DNA of 64,000 bases from Pseudomonas sp. J452 (GTDB lineage Bacteria > Pseudomonadota > Gammaproteobacteria > Pseudomonadales > Pseudomonadaceae): the NCBI RefSeq assembly GCF_024666525.1, contig NZ_CP088294.1, positions 2,480,001 through 2,544,000 of the forward strand. Direction: 5' to 3'. The notes beneath the pieces were generated by a model. That model was not told the origin of the DNA, searched no databases, and saw only the letters and a list, made by a program, of their open reading frames with translations. A program made the translations under genes and the position numbers. This document shows positions 28,201 through 38,484 of this stretch, one piece after another; within the stretch, counting starts at the first letter, position 1; every line of letters begins with the position of its first letter.

Positions 28201-28914
28201 GTGACTCTCAGCTCAGCCCCGGAGTGCCCGGCCAAGATCGCCGGCGAGCTTGCCGAAAATGTGCAATACCGTGGCCGCAAGGCCAGTCGTCAGGGCAGCG
28301 AACAACGCCGCCTGAGCATTCTCGAAGCCGCTCTGCGCATTATCGTGCGTGAAGGGCTGCGCGGCGTACGTCACCGCGCGGTGGCTGCCGAAGCCGGCGT
28401 ACCGCTGTCGGCCACTACCTACTATTTCAACGATATCCAGGACCTGATCGCCGACAGCTTCGCGCTGTTCGTCAAACGCAGCTCGACCAATCTGGCCAGT
28501 CTGTGGAGTGGTATCGACGAGGATTTCCTGCGCATGTCCGCTGCCCTCGAGGGCAATCCGCAGGCGCGCCATGCCATGGTCGAGCATGTCATCGAACTGG
28601 CGGTGGCGCATATCGAGACCAAGGCCCGTGAAGGCGATGCCGAGCTATTGGTGGAGCTGGCCTTCCGCCAGGAAGCGCTGACCAACGCCGGTCTCAATAC
28701 GCTGGCCGCGGCCTACCGCAACCTGCGCTTTCACTTTGCCGAGCGCGCCTTGCGTGCCATGGGCTCGACGGCTCCGGTCGAGGATGCGCAGGTGTTGACT
28801 ACGCTTATTTTGCGGATGGAATATCATGCCCTTGTCGATGGGGTGGACAATCTGGATATGCCAGGCCAGCGTGCGGTGCTCAAACGCTTCCTGGATCTGG
28901 TCATAGGGCTGTAG
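28201..28914 (+). CDS. TetR-family transcriptional regulator
   Basis: A GTG start at 28201 gives 237 residues. The N-terminal TetR helix-turn-helix lies near 35-80 (ILEAALRIIVREGLRG, AVAAEAGVPLSATTYYFND), followed by an all-helical ligand-binding domain. A GTG at 28261 (VQYRGRKASRQ) is an alternative start and would remove 20 poorly conserved residues. TetR genes sit next to lysS in other pseudomonads (recall). The target and ligand are unknown. The gene just downstream encodes a lipoprotein and is a possible partner, but a terminator separates them. Confidence 0.88.
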   Translation: MTLSSAPECPAKIAGELAENVQYRGRKASRQGSEQRRLSILEAALRIIVREGLRGVRHRAVAAEAGVPLSATTYYFNDIQDLIADSFALFVKRSSTNLASLWSGIDEDFLRMSAALEGNPQARHAMVEHVIELAVAHIETKAREGDAELLVELAFRQEALTNAGLNTLAAAYRNLRFHFAERALRAMGSTAPVEDAQVLTTLILRMEYHALVDGVDNLDMPGQRAVLKRFLDLVIGL

Positions 28915-28928
28915 GATCAGGCCGGACC

Positions 28929-28955
28929 AAGCCCCGCTGCTGCGGGGCTTGCCGT
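28929..28955 (+). terminator. Rho-independent terminator after the TetR gene
   Basis: AAGCCCCGC and GCGGGGCTT form a 9-base-pair stem with a 4-base loop, followed by GCCGTTTT. It starts 14 bases after the stop codon. Confidence 0.8.
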
Positions 28956-29013
28956 TTTCGGCAGGAGCAAAAAAACCGCGAGCGGCACCCACGGATCTCA
29001 CAAGGAGTGCGTA

Positions 29014-29571
29014 ATGAATGCCTGGCGCGTTGCGGTAGCTGCCTTAGCCTGCCTGATGTTGAGTGGTTGCCTGGTCACCTTCAAGGATCCGATTCCGGCC
29101 AATGAGCCGGCACCCATACCCTTGCTCGGTGAGTGGGAGCGCCAGGACGAGTGGGGCGAGCGCCAGTACCTGTCGATCAGCCGCTCCGGCTCCAATGTCT
29201 ACAAGGCGCGCGCTTGGCTGGACGGTGAGGAGGGCCTGAAGGAGGTCGACGAATACGGCTTCACCGTCGCCCACCACGGTCGGCGTTGGTATGTCTCGGC
29301 GGGCCTGCCCAAGCGCCTGGGGGCGAATTTCGCGATTGCCGGTTTCGAGCTGACCGCCAACAACGAGCTGGTGATCTACAACCTGGATGTGGAACGCATT
29401 CTGCAAGAAATGCAGGGCGGCATTCTCCAGGGCCAGCCGGTGGAAACCAGCGAAGGCGAGGCCGTGCTGGTCACCAGTCCGCTGGATCAGGTCTTTGGTT
29501 ATCTGGATGACCAGGCCAACGCGGACGTCTTCGTCGAGGTGGCGCGTTATCAGCGCAGCAGCGAGCAGTAG
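29014..29571 (+). CDS. Lipoprotein of unknown function
   Basis: The 185-residue protein has a signal peptide with a lipobox (LSGC, Cys19), so it should be lipid-anchored. The mature part is beta-rich (LLGEWERQDEWGERQYLSI, YGFTVAHHGRRWYVSAG) and has no family I recognise. The ribosome site AAGGAG lies 6 bases upstream. The gene is 32 bases upstream of the DUF1704 peptidase gene on the same strand, so the two are probably co-transcribed. A conserved counterpart in the same place in P. aeruginosa is recalled, not searched. Confidence 0.85.
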   Translation: MNAWRVAVAALACLMLSGCLVTFKDPIPANEPAPIPLLGEWERQDEWGERQYLSISRSGSNVYKARAWLDGEEGLKEVDEYGFTVAHHGRRWYVSAGLPKRLGANFAIAGFELTANNELVIYNLDVERILQEMQGGILQGQPVETSEGEAVLVTSPLDQVFGYLDDQANADVFVEVARYQRSSEQ

Positions 29572-29603
29572 CGAGTAGTCGCGAGCAATAACGGAGCAGT
29601 TCG

Positions 29604-30893
29604 ATGAGCAAACGCAAGACACCGGACGATTACCACAGCACCATCCGCGCCCTGTCCGACCGCATCGTTGAGGCGCAGACCCCGATCCGCGTGCTCGATG
29701 CGATCAAGTGGGACGACAGCATCCGCCAGGGCTTCATCAAGGCCAAGGGCAAGCAGATGCCGGCGGTCGATCGCAGCTACTACGACAGCCGCCCGCTGAG
29801 CTTCGACTCGACGGCGAAGAAGCTGGAATTCCAGAACATCGAGCGCGACATCACCCGCCAGCTTGGCCAGTTCAATCCGGTCGGGCAGATCATGCGGCGC
29901 ATGTGCAAGGAATACCGCATGGTTATCCGCATGCTCGAAGCACGCGGCACCGCGGACTTCGGCCTGATCTCCCAGGAGCTGTATGGCGCGGCGTCCGACG
30001 CCTTCCATGCCGGCGACCCGACCCTGGCCGACCTCGGCCTGATGCTCTCCGACTACCTGAACAACATCGCCGCCCGTGGTGACCTGGAAGACGAGGCCAA
30101 GAACCTCACCGCCAAGGACGCCGTGGCCATCCTCCAGGAGCGCCTGGCTGCGGTATTCGGTGATGACACCATCCGCGTGTTCGAATCCGACGGCATCGTC
30201 GCCGACGCGGCGGCGGGGGCCGACTACATCAAGGTGCGTGCCGATGCGCTGTTCAACCAGCGTGATGTGCGCGCCCTGGAAGTGCACGAGGGCATGGTGC
30301 ATGTTGGCACCACGCTGAATGGCCTGAATCAGCCGATCTGTACCTTTCTGGCCAAGGGCCCACCCTCGTCGACGGTGACCCAGGAAGGCCTGGCGATTCT
30401 CATGGAGGTGATTGCCTTCGCCTCCTATCCGACCCGCCTGCGCAAGCTGACCAACCGCACCCGCGCCATTCACATGGCCGAGGAGGGCGCCGACTTCCTG
30501 CAGGTCTACGAGTTCTACCGCGAACAGGGCTTCAGCCTGGAAGAAAGCTACGGCAATGCCAGCCGCGCCTTCCGCGGCTCGACCCCGAGCGGCCTGCCGT
30601 TCACCAAGGACCTGTCCTACCTCAAGGGCTTCATCCTGATCTACAACTACATCCAGCTGGCCGTGCGCAAAGGCAAGCTGGAACAGATCCCGTTGCTGTT
30701 CTGCGGCAAGACCACCCTGGAAGACATGCGCACCCTGCGCCAGTTGGTCGACGAGGGCCTGGTGGCGCCGCCCAAGTACCTGCCGCCGCAGTTCCGCGAC
30801 CTCAACGCGCTGTCGGCCTGGATGTGTTTCTCCAACTTCCTCAATCACCTCAGCCTGGATCGCATCGAAGCGGACTACGCGAATATCCTTTGA
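29604..30893 (+). CDS. DUF1704 / QEGLA-motif putative zinc metallopeptidase
   Basis: The 429-residue protein carries the family's two hallmarks: the metal-binding HEGMVH (228-233) and QEGLA (260-264). It belongs to the family named 'flavohemoglobin expression-modulating QEGLA motif protein' (TIGR02421, DUF1704). The family is related to the eukaryotic tubulin detyrosinases MATCAP/KIAA0895, which supports a metallocarboxypeptidase activity. The bacterial substrate is unknown. No signal peptide is seen, so it is cytoplasmic. It follows the lipoprotein gene by 32 bases, and a long palindromic repeat begins at its stop codon. Confidence 0.9.
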   Translation: MSKRKTPDDYHSTIRALSDRIVEAQTPIRVLDAIKWDDSIRQGFIKAKGKQMPAVDRSYYDSRPLSFDSTAKKLEFQNIERDITRQLGQFNPVGQIMRRMCKEYRMVIRMLEARGTADFGLISQELYGAASDAFHAGDPTLADLGLMLSDYLNNIAARGDLEDEAKNLTAKDAVAILQERLAAVFGDDTIRVFESDGIVADAAAGADYIKVRADALFNQRDVRALEVHEGMVHVGTTLNGLNQPICTFLAKGPPSSTVTQEGLAILMEVIAFASYPTRLRKLTNRTRAIHMAEEGADFLQVYEFYREQGFSLEESYGNASRAFRGSTPSGLPFTKDLSYLKGFILIYNYIQLAVRKGKLEQIPLLFCGKTTLEDMRTLRQLVDEGLVAPPKYLPPQFRDLNALSAWMCFSNFLNHLSLDRIEADYANIL

Positions 30894-31011
30894 AGCTACT
30901 GCGCTCGCCCATGCGTCGTTGAAGAACGGCCCGGAAATGCTCATTTACACTCGTAAACTCCGCTTTCCGGGCCGTTCTTCGCCTAGCCTGGCCTTCGCTC
31001 GCTACGCTTCA
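30891..31011. repeat. Long imperfect palindrome at the stop codon of the DUF1704 gene (copy 3)
   Basis: It starts with the TGA stop codon (30891-30893) as TGAAGCTACTGCGCTCG and ends with the inverted copy CGCTCGCTACGCTTCA at 31011. Inner arms GAAGAACGGCCCGGAAA and TTTCCGGGCCGTTCTTC are perfect complements. The core TGCTCATTTACACTCGTAAA matches the copies at 8628 and 36432. The predicted RNA would be one long hairpin with a small top loop. Confidence 0.88.
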
Positions 31012-31037
31012 TCCGACACATATTTTTTATGGTGCGC

Positions 31038-31090
31038 GTAGCCCGAATGCAATCCGCGACTCTGCCCGCCCCGGATTGCATCCGGGTTAC
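31038..31090. repeat. REP-type inverted repeat, same family as 1838-1902
   Basis: GTAGCCCGAATGCAATCCG pairs with CCGGATTGCATCCGGGTTAC with two or three mismatches. It is a diverged copy of the repeat between yaeQ and recJ and lies 19 bases upstream of the next gene. Confidence 0.8.
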
Positions 31091-31109
31091 CGATCAAGGA
31101 CCCCTCGTC

Positions 31110-31859
31110 ATGCCCAGCCATAAACTCGACTACGAAATCCTCGGCGCTTCGGCGCAGACCGTGGAAATCATCCTCGATCCGGGTGAGACGGTGATCGCCG
31201 AAGCCGGGGTGATGAACTACATGACCGAGGGCATCCGCTTCGAGACGCGCATGGGCGATGGCTCGGCCAGCGGCGTGCTGGGCAAGCTGTGGGGCGCCGG
31301 CAAGCGCATGCTCACCGGCGAGTCGCTGTTCATGACCCACTTCAGCAACGAAGGCAAAGGCCCGCAGCGGGTCGGTTTTGCCGCGCCCTACCCGGGTAGC
31401 GTGGTACCCATCGAGTTGAGCCAGGTCGGTGGCAGGCTGATCTGCCAGAAAGACGCCTTTCTTTGCGCTGCCCATGGCACCGCGATCGGTATCAGCTTCA
31501 ACAAGCGCATCGGCGCCGGCTTCTTCGGTGGCGAGGGCTTCATCCTGCAGAAACTGGAAGGCGACGGCCTGGCCTTCGTGCATGCCGGCGGCACGGTAAT
31601 CCGCAAGGAGCTGAACAACGAGCCCCTGCGTCTGGATACCGGTTGCCTGGTGGCGTTTACCAGTGGCATCGACTACGACATCGCCCTGGCCGGCGGGCTG
31701 AAAAGCATGCTGTTCGGCGGCGAAGGCATTCTCCTGGCCACCCTCAAGGGCACCGGCACGGTCTGGATCCAGAGCCTGCCGTTCTCGCGCCTGGCCGAGC
31801 GCATCTACGACGCGACCTTCAAGGCGCGCGAGGAAGTGCGGGCTGGCGGTAAGTCCTGA
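31110..31859 (+). CDS. TIGR00266 / AIM24-family protein
   Basis: The 249-residue protein is a beta-rich AIM24-like (DUF124) domain from end to end, with [19 protein letters not shown] at the N-terminus and [15 protein letters not shown] in the middle. The start at 31110 has AAGGA 10 bases upstream. The family is related to yeast mitochondrial Aim24 and resembles a tryptophan RNA-binding attenuator-like fold. Its function in bacteria is unknown; some members are linked to tellurite or phage-shock clusters. No signal peptide or membrane helix is seen. Confidence 0.88.
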   Translation: MPSHKLDYEILGASAQTVEIILDPGETVIAEAGVMNYMTEGIRFETRMGDGSASGVLGKLWGAGKRMLTGESLFMTHFSNEGKGPQRVGFAAPYPGSVVPIELSQVGGRLICQKDAFLCAAHGTAIGISFNKRIGAGFFGGEGFILQKLEGDGLAFVHAGGTVIRKELNNEPLRLDTGCLVAFTSGIDYDIALAGGLKSMLFGGEGILLATLKGTGTVWIQSLPFSRLAERIYDATFKAREEVRAGGKS

Positions 31860-31991
31860 ACCATTGCCCGCGACCGCAGCGGCTATCGGTCGCGCCCTCT
31901 TGCCAATCACCTACGCCTGTATCAGGCTGGCGCGGCCATTGGCTCCCGGCAGCCAAGTCCTATCTAGTCAGTTCTAACGGTGAACAACGTC

Positions 31992-32324
31992 ATGAGCGAA
32001 GAACGCAACGCCATCCCCCTGATTCTGACCGGCATCGCCAGCATCATCGGCACCATCGGCGTGCTCTGGATGTACGGCTACCTGCATTTTGCCAAGGAAG
32101 AGGATGCCCTCCTGCTGGCCGAGTTCACCATGCTCAAGACCGTCCCCGGCGATCAGTACAAGCTCCCGGTGAAGCCGGCCAACCAGGTCGCGCAGTGCAT
32201 CGACGGCGTGCTGGTGCTGTTTGATACCCAGCAGAAGGGCCTGACCGGCGTACTGGTGGATGACAAGAAGCAGGCCGTGCGCTGCATGGGCCAGGAGACC
32301 CCGCAGGCTCCAGTCGCCGAGTAA
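31992..32324 (+). CDS. Small single-pass membrane protein
   Basis: The ATG at 31992 (GGTGA ribosome site 9 bases upstream) gives 110 residues; a GTG at 31980 would add four. One hydrophobic helix (IPLILTGIASIIGTIGVLWM, about 8-28) is followed by a soluble domain with two cysteines (Cys69 and Cys98) that could form a disulfide if periplasmic. The family is not recognised. It stands alone between the AIM24-family gene and a convergent small gene. Confidence 0.75.
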   Translation: MSEERNAIPLILTGIASIIGTIGVLWMYGYLHFAKEEDALLLAEFTMLKTVPGDQYKLPVKPANQVAQCIDGVLVLFDTQQKGLTGVLVDDKKQAVRCMGQETPQAPVAE

Positions 32325-32418
32325 CATGGCAGGCCGTGCGCACGCGATAGCTTTTAAGGTAGCCGTGAATCGCCCATAGGCGTGCCGCGCGTGCCGCAAG
32401 CCCGTAAATTGCCGCTGG

Positions 32419-32448
32419 TGCGCCTGGCCACCCTGCGAGCCAGGCGCA
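32419..32448. terminator. Stem-loop between convergent genes
   Basis: TGCGCCTGGC and GCCAGGCGCA form a perfect 10-base-pair stem with a 10-base loop between two convergent genes. It has no T-run on either strand, so termination here would be weak or Rho-assisted. Confidence 0.5.
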
Positions 32449-32449
32449 T

Positions 32450-32794
32450 TCAGTGCTTGGCGCCGTCCTGCTTGGCACTCAGGGTCTGCAGGTAACGACG
32501 CGACAGGGCGAGAAAGCGCGGCGTCGGGCCGATGTCTTCATACAACGGGTCGCCCTGTTCGTCGGTGGCCACCACCTTGCTGCCTTTCACATACGGCAGG
32601 CTGGCTTCCAGCTCTTCCAGGGCAGAGCCAATCAGCTCGCCGAGTAGCTCTTCGCTGCTGCGTTTCGGGTACATCTCGGAGAGCGCGGCCAGGCGGGCGG
32701 CGGACTCCAGGTCCAGGTGGATCTGATAATGGCTGGGGGTCAGGCGACCCTTGGCGTTCTGTTCCCAATGGCGGACAAGCTCGCGGATCTTCAT
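32450..32794 (-). CDS. Conserved small protein upstream of ppc
   Basis: The start at 32794 (MKIRELVRHWEQNAKG) has AGAGG 5 bases upstream and gives 114 residues. The protein is mostly helical (YQIHLDLESAARLAALSEMY, LLGELIGSALEELEASL) with no signal peptide and no cysteines. A protein of this kind sits beside ppc in other pseudomonads (recall), sometimes labelled pilin-assembly related, but nothing in the sequence supports that. The N-terminal half is compatible with a short DNA-binding or antitoxin-like ribbon-helix-helix; this is a guess. Divergent from ppc. Confidence 0.8.
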   Translation of the reverse strand: MKIRELVRHWEQNAKGRLTPSHYQIHLDLESAARLAALSEMYPKRSSEELLGELIGSALEELEASLPYVKGSKVVATDEQGDPLYEDIGPTPRFLALSRRYLQTLSAKQDGAKH

Positions 32795-32990
32795 AAATAC
32801 CTCTAAGTGCCCATTCATGGTGGGCGTAGTGCAGTCCGGAAACCACAGCAAGTCGGACGGCGGGCGCTTATGGCGTCCGCTACTCTCAGCCTAGCTCGCG
32901 TTCCAGTCTTGCAAGGCCATTCGTCGCGCCCTTGTCAGAAAGCGTCGCGCTGGGCAAGCTGGGTCCACTACCGCAGAGGAGGCCCCGGTC

Positions 32991-35627
32991 ATGGCGAAAA
33001 TCGATGCGCGCCTGCGTGAAGAGGTCCATCTGCTGGGTGACCTGCTCGGTGACACCATCGGCAATCAGCGCGGCGCGGCCTTTGTCGACAAGGTCGAGCT
33101 GATCCGCCAGGGCGCCAAAGCGGCGCGCAAAGGCTCGGCGGCTGGCGAGCAGCAGCTGCGGGCTACCCTTGATGGCCTCAGCGACGACGAGCTGCTGCCG
33201 GTGGCACGGGCTTTCAACCAGTTTCTCAACCTGGCCAATATCGCCGAGCAGTACCACCGTATTCGTCGGCGTGGCCCGAATGAGCCGGAACCGTTCGAGA
33301 ATCGCGTGCTGGATGAGCTGTTGCAGCGCCTGCAGGGCGCCGGCCACAAGTCCGAGCAACTGGCCCGGCAGATCGGTCGGTTGGATATCGAGCTGGTGCT
33401 CACCGCTCACCCCACCGAGGTGGCGCGGCGCACCCTGATCCAGAAATACGATGCGATTGCCGCCCAGCTCGCGGCGCTTGATCACACCGATCTGCTCGCC
33501 GCCGAGCGGGCCCAGGTGCAACTGCGCTTGCGCCGCCTGATTGCCGAGGCCTGGCATACCGAAGAGATCCGTCGCACTCGCCCCAGTCCGGTGGATGAGG
33601 CCAAGTGGGGCTTCGCGGTCATCGAACATTCGCTGTGGCAGGCCGTGCCGAACTTCCTGCGCCGCACCGATCAGGCCCTGCAGGCCGCCACCGGCCTGCG
33701 TCTGCCGCTGGAGGCCGCGCCGATCCGCTTCGCCTCGTGGATGGGCGGCGACCGCGATGGCAATCCCAATGTCACCGCCCAGGTTTCGCGCGAAGTATTG
33801 CTGCTGGCGCGCTGGATGGCGGCCGACCTGTATTTGCGCGATATCGACCAGTTGGCCGCCGAGTTGTCCATGCAGCAGGCCAGCGCTGAACTGCTGCGGG
33901 TGGTCGGCGCGCAGCCCGAGCCTTACCGCGCGCTGCTCAAGCAACTGCGCGAACGCCTGCGCGCCACCCGAGCCTGGAGCGAGGCGGCGCTGGCCGCTGA
34001 AGTCGCCCCCGGCCCCGAGGTGCTGCACGACAACCGCGAGCTGCTCGAGCCGCTGGAACTCTGCTATCACTCGCTGCACGCCTGCGGCATGGGCGTGATT
34101 GCCGAAGGCGCGCTGCTCGACTGCCTGCGCCGCGCCGCGACCTTCGGCCTGTTCCTGGTGCGCCTGGATCTGCGCCAGGATGCCGCGCGGCATGCCGCCG
34201 CGCTGAGTGAGATCACCGACTATCTGGGGCTGGGTCGCTACGCCGAGTGGGACGAGGACGCGCGCATCTCCTTCCTGTTGCGCGAGCTGGACAATCGTCG
34301 GCCGCTGTTGCCGCCGCAGCACCGACCTTCAGCCGAAACTGCCGAAGTGCTGGCCACCTGCCGGGTGGCTGCCGCCGCGCCAGCCGCCTCTCTGGGTTCC
34401 TATGTGATCTCCATGGCCGGTGCGCCTTCCGACGTGCTGGCGGTGCAACTGCTGCTCAAGGAGGCCGGGTTGCAACGGCCGATCCGCGTGGTGCCACTGT
34501 TCGAGACCCTCGCCGACCTGGACAACGCCGGCCCGGCGATCGACCGTCTGCTCGGCCTGCATGGTTACCGCGCGCGTCTGCATGGCCCGCAGGAGGTGAT
34601 GATCGGCTACTCCGACTCGGCCAAGGACGCCGGTACCACGGCGGCGGCCTGGGCTCAGTACCGGGCCCAGGAAACCCTGGTCGAGGTCTGTCGCCAGCAC
34701 GAGGTCGAGCTGCTGCTGTTCCATGGTCGCGGCGGCACCGTCGGACGTGGCGGCGGCCCGGCCCATGCGGCCATCCTGTCGCAGCCGCCGGGCTCGGTGA
34801 GCGGGCGCTTCCGCACCACCGAGCAGGGCGAGATGATCCGCTTCAAGTTCGGTCTGCCGGACCTGGCCGAGCAGAACCTCAACCTGTACCTGGCCGCGGT
34901 GCTGGAAGCCACCCTGCAGCCCCCGCCGGCGCCCGAACCGGCCTGGCGCGCGGCCATGGACCGCCTGGCCGTCGATGGCGTGGCGGCTTACCGTGCGGTG
35001 GTGCGCGAGCATCCGCAGTTTGTCGAATACTTCAGCCAGGCCACTCCGGAACAGGAGCTGGGCCGCCTGCCGCTGGGCAGTCGCCCGGCCAAGCGGCGGG
35101 CCGGCGGGGTAGAGAGCCTGCGGGCGATCCCGTGGATCTTCGCCTGGACCCAGACCCGCCTGATGCTGCCGGCCTGGCTGGGCTGGGAAACGGCCCTGGG
35201 CAACGCCCTGCAGCGTGGCGAACAGGCCCTGCTGGCGCAGATGCGCGAGCAGTGGCCGTTCTTCCGCACGCGCATCGACATGCTCGAAATGGTTCTGGCC
35301 AAGGCCGACCACAGCATCGCCGCCTTATATGACGAGCGCCTGGTCAGTGTTGAGCTGCGACCGCTGGGTGCGCAATTACGCGACCTATTGTCGCAGTCGT
35401 GTGCCATCGTGCTCGGTCTGACCGGTCAGTCAGAGCTGCTTACGCATAGCCCCGAGACCCGTGAGGCAATCACGGTGCGCAACATCTACCTGGACCCGCT
35501 GCACCTGCTGCAGGCCGAGCTCCTGGCCCGTTCCAGACAGCGTCAGAGCCCGGTGGACAGCCCCCTGGAGCAGGCCCTGCTGGTGACGGTGGCGGGGATC
35601 GCCGCCGGGCTGCGCAATACCGGCTGA
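32991..35627 (+). CDS. ppc: Phosphoenolpyruvate carboxylase
   Basis: The 878-residue protein has the normal length of the bacterial enzyme. It has the catalytic His140 in VLTAHPTEV, the PEP-binding [14 protein letters not shown] near 577-590 and the conserved [10 protein letters not shown] near 543. It converts PEP and bicarbonate to oxaloacetate to refill the TCA cycle. The ribosome site AGGAGG is strong. It stands alone or with adk, which begins 159 bases downstream. The C-terminus ends in NTG as in typical members, and no key residue is missing. Confidence 0.97.
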   Translation: MAKIDARLREEVHLLGDLLGDTIGNQRGAAFVDKVELIRQGAKAARKGSAAGEQQLRATLDGLSDDELLPVARAFNQFLNLANIAEQYHRIRRRGPNEPEPFENRVLDELLQRLQGAGHKSEQLARQIGRLDIELVLTAHPTEVARRTLIQKYDAIAAQLAALDHTDLLAAERAQVQLRLRRLIAEAWHTEEIRRTRPSPVDEAKWGFAVIEHSLWQAVPNFLRRTDQALQAATGLRLPLEAAPIRFASWMGGDRDGNPNVTAQVSREVLLLARWMAADLYLRDIDQLAAELSMQQASAELLRVVGAQPEPYRALLKQLRERLRATRAWSEAALAAEVAPGPEVLHDNRELLEPLELCYHSLHACGMGVIAEGALLDCLRRAATFGLFLVRLDLRQDAARHAAALSEITDYLGLGRYAEWDEDARISFLLRELDNRRPLLPPQHRPSAETAEVLATCRVAAAAPAASLGSYVISMAGAPSDVLAVQLLLKEAGLQRPIRVVPLFETLADLDNAGPAIDRLLGLHGYRARLHGPQEVMIGYSDSAKDAGTTAAAWAQYRAQETLVEVCRQHEVELLLFHGRGGTVGRGGGPAHAAILSQPPGSVSGRFRTTEQGEMIRFKFGLPDLAEQNLNLYLAAVLEATLQPPPAPEPAWRAAMDRLAVDGVAAYRAVVREHPQFVEYFSQATPEQELGRLPLGSRPAKRRAGGVESLRAIPWIFAWTQTRLMLPAWLGWETALGNALQRGEQALLAQMREQWPFFRTRIDMLEMVLAKADHSIAALYDERLVSVELRPLGAQLRDLLSQSCAIVLGLTGQSELLTHSPETREAITVRNIYLDPLHLLQAELLARSRQRQSPVDSPLEQALLVTVAGIAAGLRNTG

Positions 35628-35729
35628 CCCCTGGCGGTCTGCGACTTTTGGTGGCTTGTGTGGCAGGGGGCTGCTGTGTATCTTGGTCAACCTTTTGGCC
35701 GCTCAGTGACGCCGAAACCCGAATAGTGA

Positions 35730-36431
<702 letters not shown>

Positions 36432-36434
<3 letters not shown>

Positions 36435-36577
36435 GAACCTGTTCACGATCTCCTGGTCGTCGGCCATACCGCGTTAAAAACAGGCTCGGAATGCTCATTT
36501 ACAGCTCGTAAACTCCGCTTCCTCGCCTGTTTTTGCCTTGTCTGGCTCTAGTCCAAAAGATCGTGAGCAGGTTCTAA
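36432..36577. repeat. Long imperfect palindrome at the stop codon of adk (copy 1)
   Basis: The element reads TAAGAACCTGTTCACGATCT from the adk stop and ends in the inverted copy AGATCGTGAGCAGGTTCTAA. Inner arms AAAAACAGGC and GCCTGTTTTT pair, and the centre is ATGCTCATTTAC...GTAAACTCCGC. It is the clearest member of a four-copy family in this window (others at 6977, 8628 and 30891). It has no open reading frame. Confidence 0.9.
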
Positions 36578-36596
36578 GAACCTGCAGTAGTTCAAC

Positions 36597-36629
36597 CAAC
36601 GGCCCGCTTATGCGGGCCGTTGTCGTTTC
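36597..36629 (+). terminator. Rho-independent terminator of adk
   Basis: CAACGGCCCGC and GCGGGCCGTTG form a perfect 11-base-pair stem with the loop TTAT (36597-36622), followed by TCGTTTCT. It lies about 160 bases after the adk stop codon because the palindromic repeat sits between them. Confidence 0.8.
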
Positions 36630-36771
36630 TGCGGTTGGCGCGCTGTAGCCGTTGAGCGTCGTTCACAGAACAGTAACCTTGCTCTTCTAGGCTAGCATCG
36701 GTGACTGGTCTAGACCATTGCGAGGTGGTCGTAGGCTTTAGGTCTTAACCCTATAAAGGAAGAGCGCGTCT

Positions 36772-37557
36772 ATGACCGAGAAAACTGCAAAGAGTGCTAT
36801 CTGGCTGGGCCTTGCGGTATCGCTGTTGGCTATTCCCACAGCTTTTGCCGATACCCCGGCCAAGCCCAAGGCGGATTGCGCTGTCGCCGAGTTCACCATG
36901 GGGCTGCGTTTCCAGCAGCAATCGGCGGAAGTCAAGGCCCTGCAGCTGCAGGCCTACAATATTGCGACGCTGAAACTGGATGCGGCAGTGGCCGCGGCGA
37001 AAGATCCGTCCAAGCTGGCCATCGTTACCGACCTGGATGAAACCGTCATCGATAACAGCGCCCTGTTGGCGCGGGACCTGGCCAACTGCCACACCTATGA
37101 CGCCTGGGATACTTGGTTGCCCTGGGAGCGTGACGGCACTCCGGCGCTGATCCCCGGTGCCAAGCAGTTCCTGCAGCATGCCGACAGCCTGGGCGTGACC
37201 ATCCGCTATATCTCGGACCGTGCCGACGAGCAGAAGCAATACACCCTGGCCACCCTGAGCAAGCTCGGCCTGCCCCAGGTGTCGGCGGACAGTGTTCTGC
37301 TGCTGGGGCCGCCCAAGGTCGAGCGGCGCGCCATCGTCAGCGCCGATCATCAGATCGTGCTGTTGCTGGGCGATACGCTGCATGACTTCGATGCACGTTT
37401 CCGTAAGACACCGCTGGCCGATCAGCGCGCCACCGTGGCCGCCGAAGCGGGCAAATGGGGTGCCGAGTGGATCGTCTTCCCCAATGCGAGTTATGGCACT
37501 TGGGCCAAGGCGCCCTTGCAGGCCTGGGACGCAAAGACCGTCATCGAGGCCTGGTAA
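36772..37557 (+). CDS. Secreted HAD-family acid phosphatase (class B / e(P4)-like)
   Basis: The 261-residue protein has a signal peptide (residues 1-26, cleavage after TAFA) and the DDDD-superfamily phosphatase motif VTDLDETVIDNS (Asp87 and Asp89). A second motif region, TIRYISDRADEQKQYT, and the metal-ligand block LLLGDTLHDFD also match. It resembles the e(P4) 5'-nucleotidase lipoproteins of Haemophilus but has no lipobox, so it is probably soluble in the periplasm. It would dephosphorylate nucleotides or similar monoesters. The ribosome site is GGAAGA, 8-9 bases upstream. Single-gene unit. Confidence 0.88.
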   Translation: MTEKTAKSAIWLGLAVSLLAIPTAFADTPAKPKADCAVAEFTMGLRFQQQSAEVKALQLQAYNIATLKLDAAVAAAKDPSKLAIVTDLDETVIDNSALLARDLANCHTYDAWDTWLPWERDGTPALIPGAKQFLQHADSLGVTIRYISDRADEQKQYTLATLSKLGLPQVSADSVLLLGPPKVERRAIVSADHQIVLLLGDTLHDFDARFRKTPLADQRATVAAEAGKWGAEWIVFPNASYGTWAKAPLQAWDAKTVIEAW

Positions 37558-37575
37558 GCGACTCTGTACTGCGGA

Positions 37576-37603
37576 CGCAGCGGGTCGGTTCCGGCCCGCT
37601 GCG
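37576..37603 (+). terminator. Stem-loop after the acid phosphatase gene
   Basis: CGCAGCGGG and CCCGCTGCG form a 9-base-pair stem with a 10-base loop, 18 bases after the stop codon. It has no T-run. Confidence 0.4.
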
Positions 37604-37720
37604 TGCCAGCCGTCCGGCGGATTGCTGGGCGTGGCAGGCGCGAGCGCCAGTGATTGCGCTGGAAAAAAGAGCCTCGAGCCGTTCTAATGCCGGTCCCATT
37701 TCGTCACCGTTTCGAATGCA

Positions 37721-38401
37721 ATGACCACTCTCCTGGCCCTGGATACCGCCACCGAAGCCTGTTCCGTTGCCCTGCTGCATGACGGCAAGGTGCTCAGTCA
37801 CTACGAGGTGATCCCGCGCCTGCACGCCCAGCGCCTGCTGCCGATGATCCAGACCCTGCTGGGCGAGGCGGGCGTCGAACTGACGGCAGTTGATGCCATC
37901 GCTTTCGGCCGTGGTCCGGGGGCGTTCACCGGTATCCGTATCGCCATCGGTGTGGTTCAGGGCCTGGCTTTCGCCCTGGATCGCCCGGTATTGCCGGTGT
38001 CCAACCTGGCGGTGCTGGCCCAGCGCGCGTTGCGCGAGCACGGCGCGCAGCAGGTCGCGGCGGCCATCGATGCGCGTATGGATGAGGTGTACTGGGGTTG
38101 CTACCGCGCCGAGCAGGGCGAGATGCGCTTGCAGGGCGTCGAAGCCGTGCTGCCGCCGGAGCAGGCCAGCCTGCCGCGGGGCGCTGCGGGTGACTGGTTT
38201 GCTGCTGGCACCGGCTGGGGCACCTACGGCGCACGCATCGCCGTGCAGCCCAGCGGCCAGGATGGCGGCATGCTGCCGCACGCCGAGGATCTGCTGCAGC
38301 TGGCCGGCTTTGCCTGGGCCCGTGGCGAAGGCCTGCCGGCCGACCAGGCGCAACCGGTCTATCTGCGCGATAAGGTCGCTACGCCCAAGGCGGCTCCCTG
38401 A
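37721..38401 (+). CDS. tsaB: tRNA threonylcarbamoyladenosine biosynthesis protein TsaB
   Basis: The 226-residue protein shows the ASKHA-fold TsaB pattern: LLALDTATEACSVAL at the N-terminus, RLHAQRLLPMIQTLL, and the conserved FGRGPGAFTGIRIAIGVVQG near 65-85. TsaB works with TsaD and TsaE to make t6A at position 37 of ANN-reading tRNAs. It is a degenerate paralogue that stabilises TsaD. It begins 163 bases after the phosphatase gene, without a strong ribosome site. Confidence 0.95.
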   Translation: MTTLLALDTATEACSVALLHDGKVLSHYEVIPRLHAQRLLPMIQTLLGEAGVELTAVDAIAFGRGPGAFTGIRIAIGVVQGLAFALDRPVLPVSNLAVLAQRALREHGAQQVAAAIDARMDEVYWGCYRAEQGEMRLQGVEAVLPPEQASLPRGAAGDWFAAGTGWGTYGARIAVQPSGQDGGMLPHAEDLLQLAGFAWARGEGLPADQAQPVYLRDKVATPKAAP

Positions 38402-38484
38402 CCTTCTGTCCGCCCGCTGAGCGTAGAATTGCCAAGGGCCCGCGGCGCCGCTAAATTGCCAGCACGTATACCGAGCAGTAACTG

